Shown one piece after another: positions 31,634-40,364 of a stretch of 64,000 nt of DNA (position 1 is the first letter of the stretch; each line of letters opens with the position of its first letter). The position numbers and the translations under genes were made by a program. Under the pieces are notes generated by a model. That model was not told where the DNA came from and searched no databases. It saw nothing but the letters and a program-made list of their open reading frames with translations. This DNA comes from Gaiellasilicea sp963784895 (GTDB lineage Bacteria; Actinomycetota; Thermoleophilia; Gaiellales; Gaiellaceae): positions 186,001 through 250,000 of the forward strand of contig CAWATM010000017.1 in the NCBI GenBank assembly GCA_963784895.1, in the 5' to 3' direction.

Positions 31634-34089
31634 GCACGACCGAGACGACGACTGAGCCGACCGAGCTGCAGAAGGGCCACATCGGCCAGTCGATCCCGCG
31701 CAAGGAGGACAAGCGGCTCGTGCAAGGCCAGGGGATCTTCTTCGACGACGTCCGCCGGCACGGGATGGGCTACGTCCACTTCGTCCGCTCGCCGCACGCG
31801 CACGCAAAGATCGTCTCGATCGACGTCGCGGGCGCGCTCGCGCTCGACGGCGTCTACGGGACGCTCACCGGCGACGAGGTGGCGATCCAGACGGATCCGT
31901 TCTTCGAGATGTCGACGGCGCCCGGGAACGAGATCAAGGACTACGCGCTCGCGGTGGGGAAAGTCCGGTTCATGGGCGAGCCCGTCGCGGCCGTCTGCGC
32001 GGCGACCCGGGAGCTCGCGCGCGACGCAGCCGAGCTCGTCGAGGTGGAGTACGAGTCATTGCCGGTCCTCGTCGACGCGCGCGAGGCGGTCAAGGACGAG
32101 ACGGTCATGCACGACGACGCCGGCACGAACACGGTCTGGAGCGGCGTCTTCGACTGGGGCGACTGGGAGGGAGCGAAGGCCGAGGCGGACCGGATCGTCA
32201 CGATCAAGGAGCTCCATTTCCACCGCTTCAGCTCGACGCCGCTCGAGTGCGCCGGCGCCGTGGTCGAGTACGAGAAGCCGACCGGGCAGTGGACGCTGCA
32301 CTGCAACCACCAGATGCCCGGCATCGGCGCGATCTGGATGGCGCCCGCGCTGCGCACCGGGCTCGACAAGCTCCGCTTCGTCACGAAGGACATCGGCGGC
32401 GGCTTCGGCAACAAGATCTGCCTCCATCCCTACTACGTCACGCTCTGCCTGCTCTCGCGGAAGCTGAACCGGCCGGTCAACTGGACCGAGTGGCGCACCG
32501 ACCAGCACACCGCGAACGCGCACGGGAACGAGCGCTGGTTCCACGACGTCGAGGTCGCGGTCCGAGACGACGGCACGATGCTCGGCTTCAACGTCAAGGC
32601 GCTCGACGACTGCGGCGCGTTTCCGCGCTACGAGCCGCTCGGCTGCATCATCTGGGCGCAGGTGACGCCCGGCTGCTACGCCTGGCGGAACATCCGCGTC
32701 GACTTCACCCAGGTCTGCACGAACAAGTCGCCCGTGTCGCCGAACCGCGGCTACTCGCGGATGCAGCACCTCTGGCTGACCGAGCGGATCTGCGACATCG
32801 TCGGCGCCGAGCTCGGAATCGACCCGGTCGAGATGCGCAAGCGCAACTACGTCAAGACAGAGCAGATGCCGTACGAGACGCCGAACGGATGCGTCTACGA
32901 CTCGGGCGACTACGCGCGCTGCCTGGACATCGCGCTCGAGCTGATCGGCTACGAGACGATCGAGGAGCGCCGCAGCGAGGCGGCCGGGCGCGGGAAGCTG
33001 CTCGGGGTCGGAATCGGCTCGACGCTCGACTCCGGCACGAACAACTTCGGCCAGTCGACGCTGCTCAATCCGGAGCTGCAGTTTTCGGGCAACAACGAGG
33101 CTGCGACGGTGAAGCTCGACATCTTCGGCGAGCTCGTCGTCACGCTCGGGACGGTGCCCCAGGGGCAGGGCCACGAGACGACGGCGTCGCAGGTGGTCGC
33201 CGACATTCTCGGCTGCTCACCCGAGCAGGTGCACGTCCGGCCCGGCCACGACACCTTCTTCAACTCGCACGCCGGCTTCTCGGGGACCTATGCGAGCCAG
33301 TTCGCGGTCACCGGCCTCGGCGCCGTCAAGGGAGCCGCCGACGCGCTCCGTGCCGAGATGATCACGCTCGCGGCCGCCGTGCTGCAGGCGCCGGAGGAGG
33401 CGATCGAGCTCGCGGACGGCTTCGCGCGGATCAAGGACGGGCCGCCGGAGGCGGCGCTGCCGTTCATGGCGCTCGGCGCGATCGTGAACGCGAACAACGC
33501 CTTCCTGCCGCCCGACTTCAACCCGACGCTGAACCACCGCTTCGTCTACCGGCCCTACTTCGGGATGGTCGACACGGAGAAGAAGACGGGGAAGCTGACG
33601 CTCACCTATGCGACGCAGATCCACGCGTGTGTGGTCGAGGTCGACCGGGAGACCGGCGTCGTCGAGATCGTCGACTACGCCGCCGTCGACGACTGCGGCA
33701 CCCGGATCCACCCGCAGATCGTCGAGGGGCAGGTGCACGGCGCCACCGTCCACGCCATCGGCGCCGCCCTCTACGAGGACTTCGTCTACGACGAAGACGG
33801 CCAGCTGCTGACCTCCAACTTCTACGACTACCACGTGCCGCACGCGCTCGACGTGCCGCCGCTGAAGACCGGCGCGATCGAGTCGCCGTCCCCGTACTCG
33901 CCGCTCGGCTCGAAGGGGATGGGCGAGGGCGGCGGCGGCGGGATCCACTGCATCTGCTCCGCGATCCAGGACGCGCTCAAGCCCGCGGGCGCGCCGATCG
34001 TCTACGACAGCTGCAACCCCTACCACCGCGTCTGGTCGATGCTGCAGGACCCGGAGACGACGCGCGCCAACGTGACGGTGTCGCCGTGA
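31630..34089 (+). CDS. molybdenum hydroxylase catalytic subunit (CoxL/XdhC-fold), substrate unknown
   Basis: 819 residues. It holds the Mo-molybdopterin cytosine dinucleotide cofactor. Typical segments are IGQSIPRKEDKRLVQGQG at the start, GEPVAAVCA, KDIGGGFGNK (about 251-260), VPQGQGHETTASQVVAD and GSKGMGEGGGGG, whose Glu is the conserved catalytic base. The active-site loop, AYRCSFR in CO dehydrogenase and AYRGAGR in most relatives, here reads PNRGYSRMQ (Asn372-Arg373-Gly374-Tyr375), so this is not CO dehydrogenase. It likely hydroxylates a ring carbon of an unknown substrate. GTG start inside the previous stop. Confidence 0.9.
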   Translation: MSTTETTTEPTELQKGHIGQSIPRKEDKRLVQGQGIFFDDVRRHGMGYVHFVRSPHAHAKIVSIDVAGALALDGVYGTLTGDEVAIQTDPFFEMSTAPGNEIKDYALAVGKVRFMGEPVAAVCAATRELARDAAELVEVEYESLPVLVDAREAVKDETVMHDDAGTNTVWSGVFDWGDWEGAKAEADRIVTIKELHFHRFSSTPLECAGAVVEYEKPTGQWTLHCNHQMPGIGAIWMAPALRTGLDKLRFVTKDIGGGFGNKICLHPYYVTLCLLSRKLNRPVNWTEWRTDQHTANAHGNERWFHDVEVAVRDDGTMLGFNVKALDDCGAFPRYEPLGCIIWAQVTPGCYAWRNIRVDFTQVCTNKSPVSPNRGYSRMQHLWLTERICDIVGAELGIDPVEMRKRNYVKTEQMPYETPNGCVYDSGDYARCLDIALELIGYETIEERRSEAAGRGKLLGVGIGSTLDSGTNNFGQSTLLNPELQFSGNNEAATVKLDIFGELVVTLGTVPQGQGHETTASQVVADILGCSPEQVHVRPGHDTFFNSHAGFSGTYASQFAVTGLGAVKGAADALRAEMITLAAAVLQAPEEAIELADGFARIKDGPPEAALPFMALGAIVNANNAFLPPDFNPTLNHRFVYRPYFGMVDTEKKTGKLTLTYATQIHACVVEVDRETGVVEIVDYAAVDDCGTRIHPQIVEGQVHGATVHAIGAALYEDFVYDEDGQLLTSNFYDYHVPHALDVPPLKTGAIESPSPYSPLGSKGMGEGGGGGIHCICSAIQDALKPAGAPIVYDSCNPYHRVWSMLQDPETTRANVTVSP

Positions 34090-34628
34090 AAGTCGAGGGG
34101 ACGAAGGAGCTCTCCGCGCCGCGCAAGGTCGTCTGGCAGGTGCTGAACGACCCGGCGCAGATGGCGAAGCTGATGCCCGGCGTCGAGGGCTTCGAGATCA
34201 CGGACGACCGCCACTGGCAGGCGAAGGTGAAGATCCCGCTCGGCCTCGGCGGCCTGCGGATGACGATCGACTTCGAGAAGGTCGAGGAGCGCGAGCCCGA
34301 GTTCGCACAGCTGAACGCGAAGGGCAACGGTGTCGGCGCGATCATGAACATGCAGACGCAGTTCAACCTCGCCGAGAACGGCACCGGCACGACGATGCGC
34401 TGGGAGGCGGACGTGAAGATCGCCGGCCCGGTGGGCGCGATGGGTCAGCGCGTGCTGCAGCCGATCATCAACCAGCAGGTCGGGAACGTGCTGACGGCGC
34501 TCGAGAAGCAGGTCGGCGAGGCGGCGGCCAGCACGGGTGGTGCCGAGCAGGGGATCCACCCGGCCTCGCCCGAGGCCTACGAGGCCGATGCGGATGGGCC
34601 GACGCACTCGACGGACGACGCCCGCTGA
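34086..34628 (+). CDS. CoxG-like SRPBCC family protein
   Basis: 180 residues. N-terminal MKVEGTKELSAPRKVVWQVLNDPAQMAKLMPGVEGFE is the CoxG pattern; the SRPBCC fold forms a lipid-binding pocket, and CoxG of CO dehydrogenase anchors the enzyme to the membrane and passes electrons to quinones. The last 30 residues are a polar, low-complexity tail (STGGAEQGIHPASPEAYEAD). GTG start overlaps the large-subunit stop. Its presence says that the hydroxylase probably works at the membrane. Confidence 0.85.
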   Translation: MKVEGTKELSAPRKVVWQVLNDPAQMAKLMPGVEGFEITDDRHWQAKVKIPLGLGGLRMTIDFEKVEEREPEFAQLNAKGNGVGAIMNMQTQFNLAENGTGTTMRWEADVKIAGPVGAMGQRVLQPIINQQVGNVLTALEKQVGEAAASTGGAEQGIHPASPEAYEADADGPTHSTDDAR

Positions 34629-35770
34629 ACCCCAACGTCCAGCTCGCACACGACGTCCACGGCGCCGAGAACGCGCCGCAAGCGCTCTTCGTTCACCGCT
34701 TGCTGGAGAGCGGGCATCCGCTGATGAGGACCGAGCACTGGACGACGAGCGCGACCGAGCTGACGGGCATCGGCGAGCCCCTGTTCCTGAGCCTCGGGGC
34801 GCACGGAGCGCACGGAGTGTTCGAGGAGGACGGCGTCCTCTCGTCCGTCGGTCTCGGCGGCGGCGGCGTCTACGCGTCCGTCGCGGGAGCGTCGGAAGAG
34901 GCGATCGGGCAAAGGCTCGAGCGGCTGCGCAAGGCATTCCCGCCGCCCGATCCGAGCTCGGCCCACGAAGTGCCGGTGACGTTCTGGACGTACTCACCGC
35001 ACGGGCCGATGCCGTCGTGGCGGTCGATCGCCGTCCCCGAGTGGAGCGAGATCGCGCCGAACTACACCGCCGCGACCCGCTCCGGGCTCGACCAGCTGAT
35101 GCAGGGCTTCCGGCCCGCACACGGGGGCCAGCTCGTGCTCTGGCACGGAGACGCCGGCACGGGGAAGACCTTCGCGCTGCGGGCGCTCGCCTGGGAGTGG
35201 CGGCACTGGTGCAGCCTCCACTACATCGTCGATCCCGATTCGTTCTTCGGCCAGCACGCCGACTACCTGATGAACGTGCTCATGCAGCCGGAGGGAATTG
35301 CCATCTCGCCGTCGCACGGCTGGACGGCGTTCGGCGAAACGTCCACGGTGACGCTGCACGACCTCGAGGCGGAGATCGTCCCGACGAACGGCGCGCCCGA
35401 GAAGGGCTGGCGCCTGCTCGTGCTCGAGGACACGGGCGAGCTGCTGACGCCCGACGCGAAGACCGTGATCGGGCAGGGTCTCTCGCGCTTCCTCAACGTC
35501 GTCGACGGCCTGATCGGCCAGGGGCTGCGCATCCTCGTGCTCGTGACCACGAACGAGGAGATCCGCAAGCTGCATCCGGCCGTCGCCCGCCCAGGTCGGT
35601 GCGCCGCGAACGTCTCGTTCGGCCCGCTCTCGCATGAGGAGGCATCCGCATGGCTCGCAGAGCGGGCGGCCGAGGCGAGGGTCGACGGCGCCGCCACGAT
35701 CGCCAGCCTCTACGCGCTGGCCGACGACGGCGGCGCGCAGCCGAAGCAGTCGGTGGGGTTCGGCGACTGA
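34625..35770 (+). CDS. AAA family ATPase with DUF5925-like N-terminal region
   Basis: About 381 residues. Walker A GDAGTGKT (residues 175-182 from the CTG), Walker B LLVLED (264-269), sensor-1-like LVLVTTNEE and an arginine-rich ARPGRCAAN follow in order. The N-terminal half resembles the DUF5925 region seen before AAA domains in actinobacteria (recognition, moderate). No ATG, GTG or TTG exists in frame before TTG at 34700, yet good coding sequence (NPNVQLAHDVHGAENAPQAL) runs up to CTG at 34625, whose CTGA overlaps the coxG stop. CTG is therefore the likely start. MoxR/CoxD-type AAA proteins usually mature molybdenum hydroxylases; this is a different AAA type and may do the same. Confidence 0.75.
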   Translation: MNPNVQLAHDVHGAENAPQALFVHRLLESGHPLMRTEHWTTSATELTGIGEPLFLSLGAHGAHGVFEEDGVLSSVGLGGGGVYASVAGASEEAIGQRLERLRKAFPPPDPSSAHEVPVTFWTYSPHGPMPSWRSIAVPEWSEIAPNYTAATRSGLDQLMQGFRPAHGGQLVLWHGDAGTGKTFALRALAWEWRHWCSLHYIVDPDSFFGQHADYLMNVLMQPEGIAISPSHGWTAFGETSTVTLHDLEAEIVPTNGAPEKGWRLLVLEDTGELLTPDAKTVIGQGLSRFLNVVDGLIGQGLRILVLVTTNEEIRKLHPAVARPGRCAANVSFGPLSHEEASAWLAERAAEARVDGAATIASLYALADDGGAQPKQSVGFGD

Positions 35771-36798
35771 TGGCCGTCCCCTTCCGGATCGGCGTCATGC
35801 AGTTGACGATGGAGCCGCTCGAGGAGATGCTCGAGTCGGCGCGCGTCATGGACGAGGCCGGGATGGATACGGTCTGGCTCGCCGAGGCATACCCCTGGTG
35901 GCGCAAGCACCAGATGGAGGCGCGCGGCTCGACGGTGGTCTCCGCCCTGATGGCGAAAGAGACAGAGCGGCTGACGATCGGCTGGGGGATCATCTCGCCG
36001 TTCACGCGCCATCCGGTTCAGGTGGCGATGGATGCCCGCGTCGTGCAGGAGGCGGCGGGCCCGGGCCGGTTCATCCTCGGCTTCGGCACCTCGAAGATCT
36101 TCCTCAACAACGCCCGCATGCAGACGAAGAAGACGCTGGGGCCGATGCGCGATGCGGTCGAGATCGTGCGCGGCGTGCTCGGCGGCGAAGCGTTCATCTA
36201 CGAGGGCGACACGTGGTCGGCCGACGTGCCGGCGCTCTCGGACGAGGCGCACACGCCGCGGGAGGTGCCGCCGGTGTACGTCGCCGCGACAGCGCCGAAG
36301 ATGCAGGCGCTCGCGGGCGAGATCGCCGAAGGCTGTCTGACGCCGTCGATCACGACACCGGCGTTCGTCCGCTACACGGTCGGGAACACGGGCTCCGACA
36401 TCGACATCGGCTGCACCGTCGTCGCCTCGATCGACGAGGACCGCGACAAGGGCCGCGACGGCGCGCGCGAGATCGCCGGCATGTACCTCGCAAACAAGGT
36501 GCAGAACATCCAGGGCGCCGCCGACACGCTGCTCGACCTGGCCGAGCTGACGCAGGACGAGATCCGGCCGGTTGCCGAGGCGATGGAGCGGGGCGGTCGG
36601 CTGGCCGCAAAGGCCGAGGTGACGGACGCGATCCTCGACAAGTGCAAGCCGATCGCGGGGACGCCCGCGGACTGCATCGCGGCGATCGAGGAGTACCGCG
36701 AGGCCGGCTGCACGCACGTCATGCTGGAGCTGTGGGGCGACAAGCGACACGACCAGATCCGCCTCTTCGGGGAAAAGGTCCTGCCGCACGTCCGATGA
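35770..36798 (+). CDS. LLM class F420/FMN-dependent oxidoreductase
   Basis: 342 residues, luciferase-like TIM barrel. RIGVMQLTMEPLEEMLESARVMDEAGMDTVWLAEAY at the start, LTIGWGIISPFTRHPVQVA and GRFILGFGTSKIF are the expected barrel strands, and PPVYVAATAPKM is the later conserved strand. Members use FMN or F420 (common in actinobacteria) as monooxygenases or dehydrogenases. Its ATG overlaps the stop of the AAA gene (TGATG), and its stop overlaps the M20 start (ATGA). In the pathway it could open or reduce a hydroxylated ring (inference). Confidence 0.88.
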   Translation: MAVPFRIGVMQLTMEPLEEMLESARVMDEAGMDTVWLAEAYPWWRKHQMEARGSTVVSALMAKETERLTIGWGIISPFTRHPVQVAMDARVVQEAAGPGRFILGFGTSKIFLNNARMQTKKTLGPMRDAVEIVRGVLGGEAFIYEGDTWSADVPALSDEAHTPREVPPVYVAATAPKMQALAGEIAEGCLTPSITTPAFVRYTVGNTGSDIDIGCTVVASIDEDRDKGRDGAREIAGMYLANKVQNIQGAADTLLDLAELTQDEIRPVAEAMERGGRLAAKAEVTDAILDKCKPIAGTPADCIAAIEEYREAGCTHVMLELWGDKRHDQIRLFGEKVLPHVR

Positions 36799-37976
36799 TC
36801 GACCGCGAACGTCTCGTCGCCGACGCGCTCGGGGCCGTCTCGATCCCGAGCTTCACCGGTTCCGAGGAGGCAATGGCGGCGTGGTATGCCGGCCAGTGCG
36901 AGGAACTGGGTCTCGCCGTCCAGTGGCAGCAGGTCGAGGACGGGCGTGCGAACGTGCTCGCGACCCGTGCCGGCACGGGCGGCGGGCCGACGCTGATGTT
37001 CAACGGGCACATGGACACGTCCTACTCCGGCCGCGAGCCGTGGTTGGCCGGGATCCCGGGCTTCCAGCCGGAGGGCTCTGAGCGGGACGGCCGGATCTAC
37101 GGGCTCGGGATCTCGAACATGAAGGGCGCGCTCGTCGCCTACCTGGCGGCGGTACGGGCGCTCGGCGACACCCCGTTGCGCGGCGACGTCATGCTCGCTG
37201 CGGTCGCGGGCGAGATCGAGAAGACACAGCAGGGCGAGGCGCAGGGCGCGGAGTTCCGCGGCTATGCGGCGGGCTCTCGGCATCTCGTCGGCCACGGTGG
37301 CGCGGCCGATATGTGCATCCTCGGCGAGCCGACCGAGCAGAAGCTCGTGCTCGCGCACTTCGGAACGCTGTGGCTGCGACTCTCGACGTCGGGACCGTTC
37401 ATCCATACCGCTTTCTCGTCCGGTCGGCTCGAGGAGAACTCGATCGTGCGCATGCGCGACGTGCTCGATCGCGTGCTCGAGTGGCTGCCGGAGTGGGAGG
37501 AGGAGATGAGCTACGGCGACGTCCGCGGGGTCGCGAACGTCGGCGCGATCCAGGGCGGCTTCGGCTGGCGCGTCTCGCGGACGCCGCATCGGACCGACCT
37601 CTTCGTCGACCTGCGGGTGCCGCCGGACGTCGAGATGGCGGCGGCGCGACGACGCGCCCTCGAGTTCGCCCGCACGCTCGACGGGGTCGAGGCGGAGGTG
37701 TATGTGACCGCACCGGGGGCGGCGCTCGACGAGTCGCATCCGCTTGTCGGTGCGCTCGAGGGTGCGCACGAGGAGGTCTTCGGCGAGGCGCCCGAGCGCG
37801 ACGTGACGCGCTGGTTCTCGGATGCGTCGGTGCTGTCGCGGTACGGGATCGCAACGGTCAACTACGGCACCTCGTCCGGGCTGCCGGATCCCGAGTACGG
37901 CGAGAACCTCGAAGTCGACGGGTTGGTCAAGATCGCCGAGGTCTACGCGCGGGCGGCTGAGAGGATCTGCGGGTGA
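36795..37976 (+). CDS. M20 family amidohydrolase/peptidase (ArgE/DapE-like)
   Basis: 393 residues, zinc-dependent hydrolase of amide bonds such as N-acyl, carbamoyl or dipeptide bonds. Metal-site segments: FNGHMDT (His/Asp, about residues 75-80), GLGISNMKGALVAYL and AVAGEIEK (the catalytic/metal Glu pair, here EIE instead of the usual EE). The dimerisation domain sits between about 185 and 300 (IHTAFSSGR). The substrate cannot be told. It is coupled on both sides by 4-base overlaps, so it belongs to the pathway encoded by the operon. Confidence 0.88.
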   Translation: MIDRERLVADALGAVSIPSFTGSEEAMAAWYAGQCEELGLAVQWQQVEDGRANVLATRAGTGGGPTLMFNGHMDTSYSGREPWLAGIPGFQPEGSERDGRIYGLGISNMKGALVAYLAAVRALGDTPLRGDVMLAAVAGEIEKTQQGEAQGAEFRGYAAGSRHLVGHGGAADMCILGEPTEQKLVLAHFGTLWLRLSTSGPFIHTAFSSGRLEENSIVRMRDVLDRVLEWLPEWEEEMSYGDVRGVANVGAIQGGFGWRVSRTPHRTDLFVDLRVPPDVEMAAARRRALEFARTLDGVEAEVYVTAPGAALDESHPLVGALEGAHEEVFGEAPERDVTRWFSDASVLSRYGIATVNYGTSSGLPDPEYGENLEVDGLVKIAEVYARAAERICG

Positions 37977-38839
37977 GGCTCGTCACCTACGACGGCGGGG
38001 AGGTCGGGTACGTCGACGGCGACGAGATCCTCCGGCTCGACGTACCGACGATGCGCGAGTGGTTCGAGCGCGGTGGGGCGGACGAGACCGGCGAGCGGGT
38101 GGCGCTGGCGGACGCGCGGCTGCGCGCGCCGATCGTGCCGAAGAAATTCTTCCACACGGCCGGCAACTTCCGCGAGCACGAGGAGGACTCGAAGGTCGTC
38201 AACTGGTCGCACGAGATCGCGCCGTGGATCGTCTTCTTCCAGAACGTGGACGCGATCGTCGGGCCGGACGAGCCGGTCGTCTACCCGGAGCACCTGACCG
38301 AGGAGCTCGACTACGAGCTCGAGCTCGCCGTCGTGCTGAAGCAGGCGGGCAAGTGGTTCCCGCCCGAGCAGGCGATGGACTACGTCGGCGGCTACGTCAT
38401 CTTCAACGACATCACCGCGCGCGACATCCAGCGCCGCGAGATGCGCTCGGGCGTCTTCAGCTTCTGCAAGGCGATCGACACCTTCTGCCCGCTCGGGCCG
38501 TGGATCGTGACGCCGGACGAGATCCCCGATCCGCACGACCTCGCGATGGAGCTGCGGGTCAACGGCGAGTCGCGCCAGGTGTCGCACTCCGGGAACATGT
38601 CGACGACGATCGCGGAGATCCTGTCGCACTACTCCGCACTCGGGTACTCGGCGGGGGACGTGCTCTCGACCGGCACCGTGTCGGGCGTCGCGGGCTTCTC
38701 GGAGGACGCGGCGTCGCTCTACCTCAAGCCCGGCGACGTGATCGAGGCCGAGATCGAGCGGATCGGGGTGCTCCGCAACCCGGTGATCGGCTGGGAGGAG
38801 GCGCACGGCGAGCCGCCGCCGGCGCGCGTCCGCTGGTGA
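37973..38839 (+). CDS. fumarylacetoacetate hydrolase family protein
   Basis: 288 residues. The FAH fold hydrolyses or decarboxylates beta-diketo and 2-oxo acids, frequent at the end of aromatic-ring degradation. Metal-binding residues are in LDYELELAVVLKQAGKWF (E..E pattern, about 104-121) and GGYVIFNDITARDIQ, with GFSEDAASLYLKPGDVIEAEIERIG near the end. An FHTAGNFREHE segment gives the early catalytic region. GTG start overlaps the M20 stop. Together with the neighbouring aldolase-like enzyme it points to breakdown of a C-skeleton after ring opening (inference). Confidence 0.88.
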   Translation: MRLVTYDGGEVGYVDGDEILRLDVPTMREWFERGGADETGERVALADARLRAPIVPKKFFHTAGNFREHEEDSKVVNWSHEIAPWIVFFQNVDAIVGPDEPVVYPEHLTEELDYELELAVVLKQAGKWFPPEQAMDYVGGYVIFNDITARDIQRREMRSGVFSFCKAIDTFCPLGPWIVTPDEIPDPHDLAMELRVNGESRQVSHSGNMSTTIAEILSHYSALGYSAGDVLSTGTVSGVAGFSEDAASLYLKPGDVIEAEIERIGVLRNPVIGWEEAHGEPPPARVRW

Positions 38840-39207
38840 CCCGCTTTCGGGAGCCGTTCCCGATCCTGCTCGTCGACGACGTCGAGCAGGCGAGCACGTT
38901 CTACTGCTCGACGCTCGGCTTCGAGGAGGCATACCGCAATGAGGATGAGCACGGTGTCGAATTCGTCTTCCTCGCGCTCGAGCCGTACGGGATCGGCCTC
39001 GGGCGTCGCGCCGACGGGGAGGAGCGCGACTTCGCGCTCTGGCTCTATGCCGACGACGTCGACGCGGCCGCCGTGGGTCTCAGGGAGGCGGGGGCGGAGC
39101 AAGTGCTCGCGCCGACGGACCAGCCGTGGGGCGAGCGCATGTGCTCGTTCGTCGACGCGAACGGCCACCTGATCCACGTCGGCGCGAAGGTCGATGGCGA
39201 CGGGTGA
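38836..39207 (+). CDS. VOC family (glyoxalase/dioxygenase fold) protein
   Basis: 123 residues, one vicinal-oxygen-chelate module. FPILLVDDVEQASTFYCSTLGFEEAYRNED starts the fold and DANGHLIHVGAKV ends it, with FALWLYADDVDAAAVGLREAGAE as the second half. The ends of the family often supply His/Glu metal ligands; here only the C-terminal His of NGHLIHV is clear, so metal binding is uncertain and it may be a binding protein. Overlaps its neighbours by 4 bases on both sides. Confidence 0.8.
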   Translation: MTRFREPFPILLVDDVEQASTFYCSTLGFEEAYRNEDEHGVEFVFLALEPYGIGLGRRADGEERDFALWLYADDVDAAAVGLREAGAEQVLAPTDQPWGERMCSFVDANGHLIHVGAKVDGDG

Positions 39208-40364
39208 GCTGGCCGCGGGACGACCCCAAGCTCGACCGCGTGCGGGCACTGATGGCGGAGCAGGAGCTTGACGCGCTCGTCGTCCGCGCGCCGGACAACG
39301 TCCTCTATCTGACGAACTTCTGGGGGATGAAGGGGTACGACGCCGTTGTCTTCCCGCGCGAAGGCGATCCGGCCCTGATCTGCCTCGAAGCCTCGGAGGG
39401 GGACGCCGAGCGGACCGCCTGGACGACCGAGGTGCGGCTCTTCCATGGCTACGACGAGAGCGATCCGCGGCCGCCGGGGCTGCGCGCGCTCGACCTTGCC
39501 CGCCAGCTCTCGTCCGAGTACGAGCGCGTCGGGATCGAGCTCAGCCTCGGCACGCAGGCGGCGGACCGAATGGTCGGCGAGCCGACGACGTATCCGAAGG
39601 CGTGGTTCGATGCGTTCCCGGACGCCGTCGACGCAACGCCTCTCCTCAGCACCGCCCGCGCGGTCAAGACCGAGCAGGAGCTCGAGCGGATGCGGCTCGC
39701 GAACGAGATCGCCGCCGGCGCGATGGAGCACATCCAAAGCGTGATCCGACCGGGGATGCGGGAGAGCGAGCTCGGCGCGCTCTGGAACGGCTGGGTGCAC
39801 GACCACGGCACCGGCTGGGGCGAGGGTAAGGTCGAGCTCGCGCACGGCTTTTCGCTCGTCTGGACCGGGGCGGGCATCCGAACGTTCACCGCCACCGGCA
39901 GCCGAGAGGTGCGGGAGGGCGAGCCGACGCTGTTCGAGATCTGGGTCGTCGCCGACGGCTACTGGTGCGACCACACGAAGAACCTCGTCGTCGGCGAGCT
40001 CGCCCCCCGCTACGCCGAGCTCGAGGAGGGCCTGATGCAGGTGTACACACGCATCACGTCGCCCCTTTCGGTCGGCGGCTCCCTGGCCGAACTGGACCGG
40101 GAGACCCGCAGACTCCTGGCCGAAATGGGGTATCCCGGGCAGCCGAACCACCCCGTCTGCCACGGTGTCGGCGCCCGCGCGCACGAGCCGCCCTACGCGC
40201 ACCAGGCCGGCGGTGGCACGATCGAGGCCGGCATGGTGCTGGCGATCGAGCCCGGGGTGTACTGGCCGGAGGGCGGCGGCCTCCGAGTCGAGGACAACTT
40301 CCTCGTTACCGACGGCGAACCCGTGAAGCTCTGCAGCTTCCCCGACGGGATCGTGCGGGCGTGA
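39204..40364 (+). CDS. M24 family (prolidase/creatinase-fold) hydrolase, altered metal site
   Basis: 386 residues. The N-terminal creatinase domain (RVRALMAEQELDALVVRAPDNVLYLTNF) and the pita-bread C-terminal domain are both clear. Metal-ligand positions: the first Asp of the usual DxG motif is Glu (LFEIWVVADGYWCDHTKNL), the second Asp is kept, the His is in HGVGARAHEPPY, and the two Glu in AIEPGVYWPEGGGLRVED. It may still bind metal but differs from normal prolidases. M24 relatives also include creatinase and ectoine hydrolase, which split C-N bonds in small compounds; such a role fits the operon better than peptide digestion. Confidence 0.82.
   Translation: MSWPRDDPKLDRVRALMAEQELDALVVRAPDNVLYLTNFWGMKGYDAVVFPREGDPALICLEASEGDAERTAWTTEVRLFHGYDESDPRPPGLRALDLARQLSSEYERVGIELSLGTQAADRMVGEPTTYPKAWFDAFPDAVDATPLLSTARAVKTEQELERMRLANEIAAGAMEHIQSVIRPGMRESELGALWNGWVHDHGTGWGEGKVELAHGFSLVWTGAGIRTFTATGSREVREGEPTLFEIWVVADGYWCDHTKNLVVGELAPRYAELEEGLMQVYTRITSPLSVGGSLAELDRETRRLLAEMGYPGQPNHPVCHGVGARAHEPPYAHQAGGGTIEAGMVLAIEPGVYWPEGGGLRVEDNFLVTDGEPVKLCSFPDGIVRA

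Noticed and set aside
31630..34089. Form I or II CO dehydrogenase
   Set aside because: The diagnostic loop AYRCSFR or AYRGAGR is replaced by PNRGYSRMQ.
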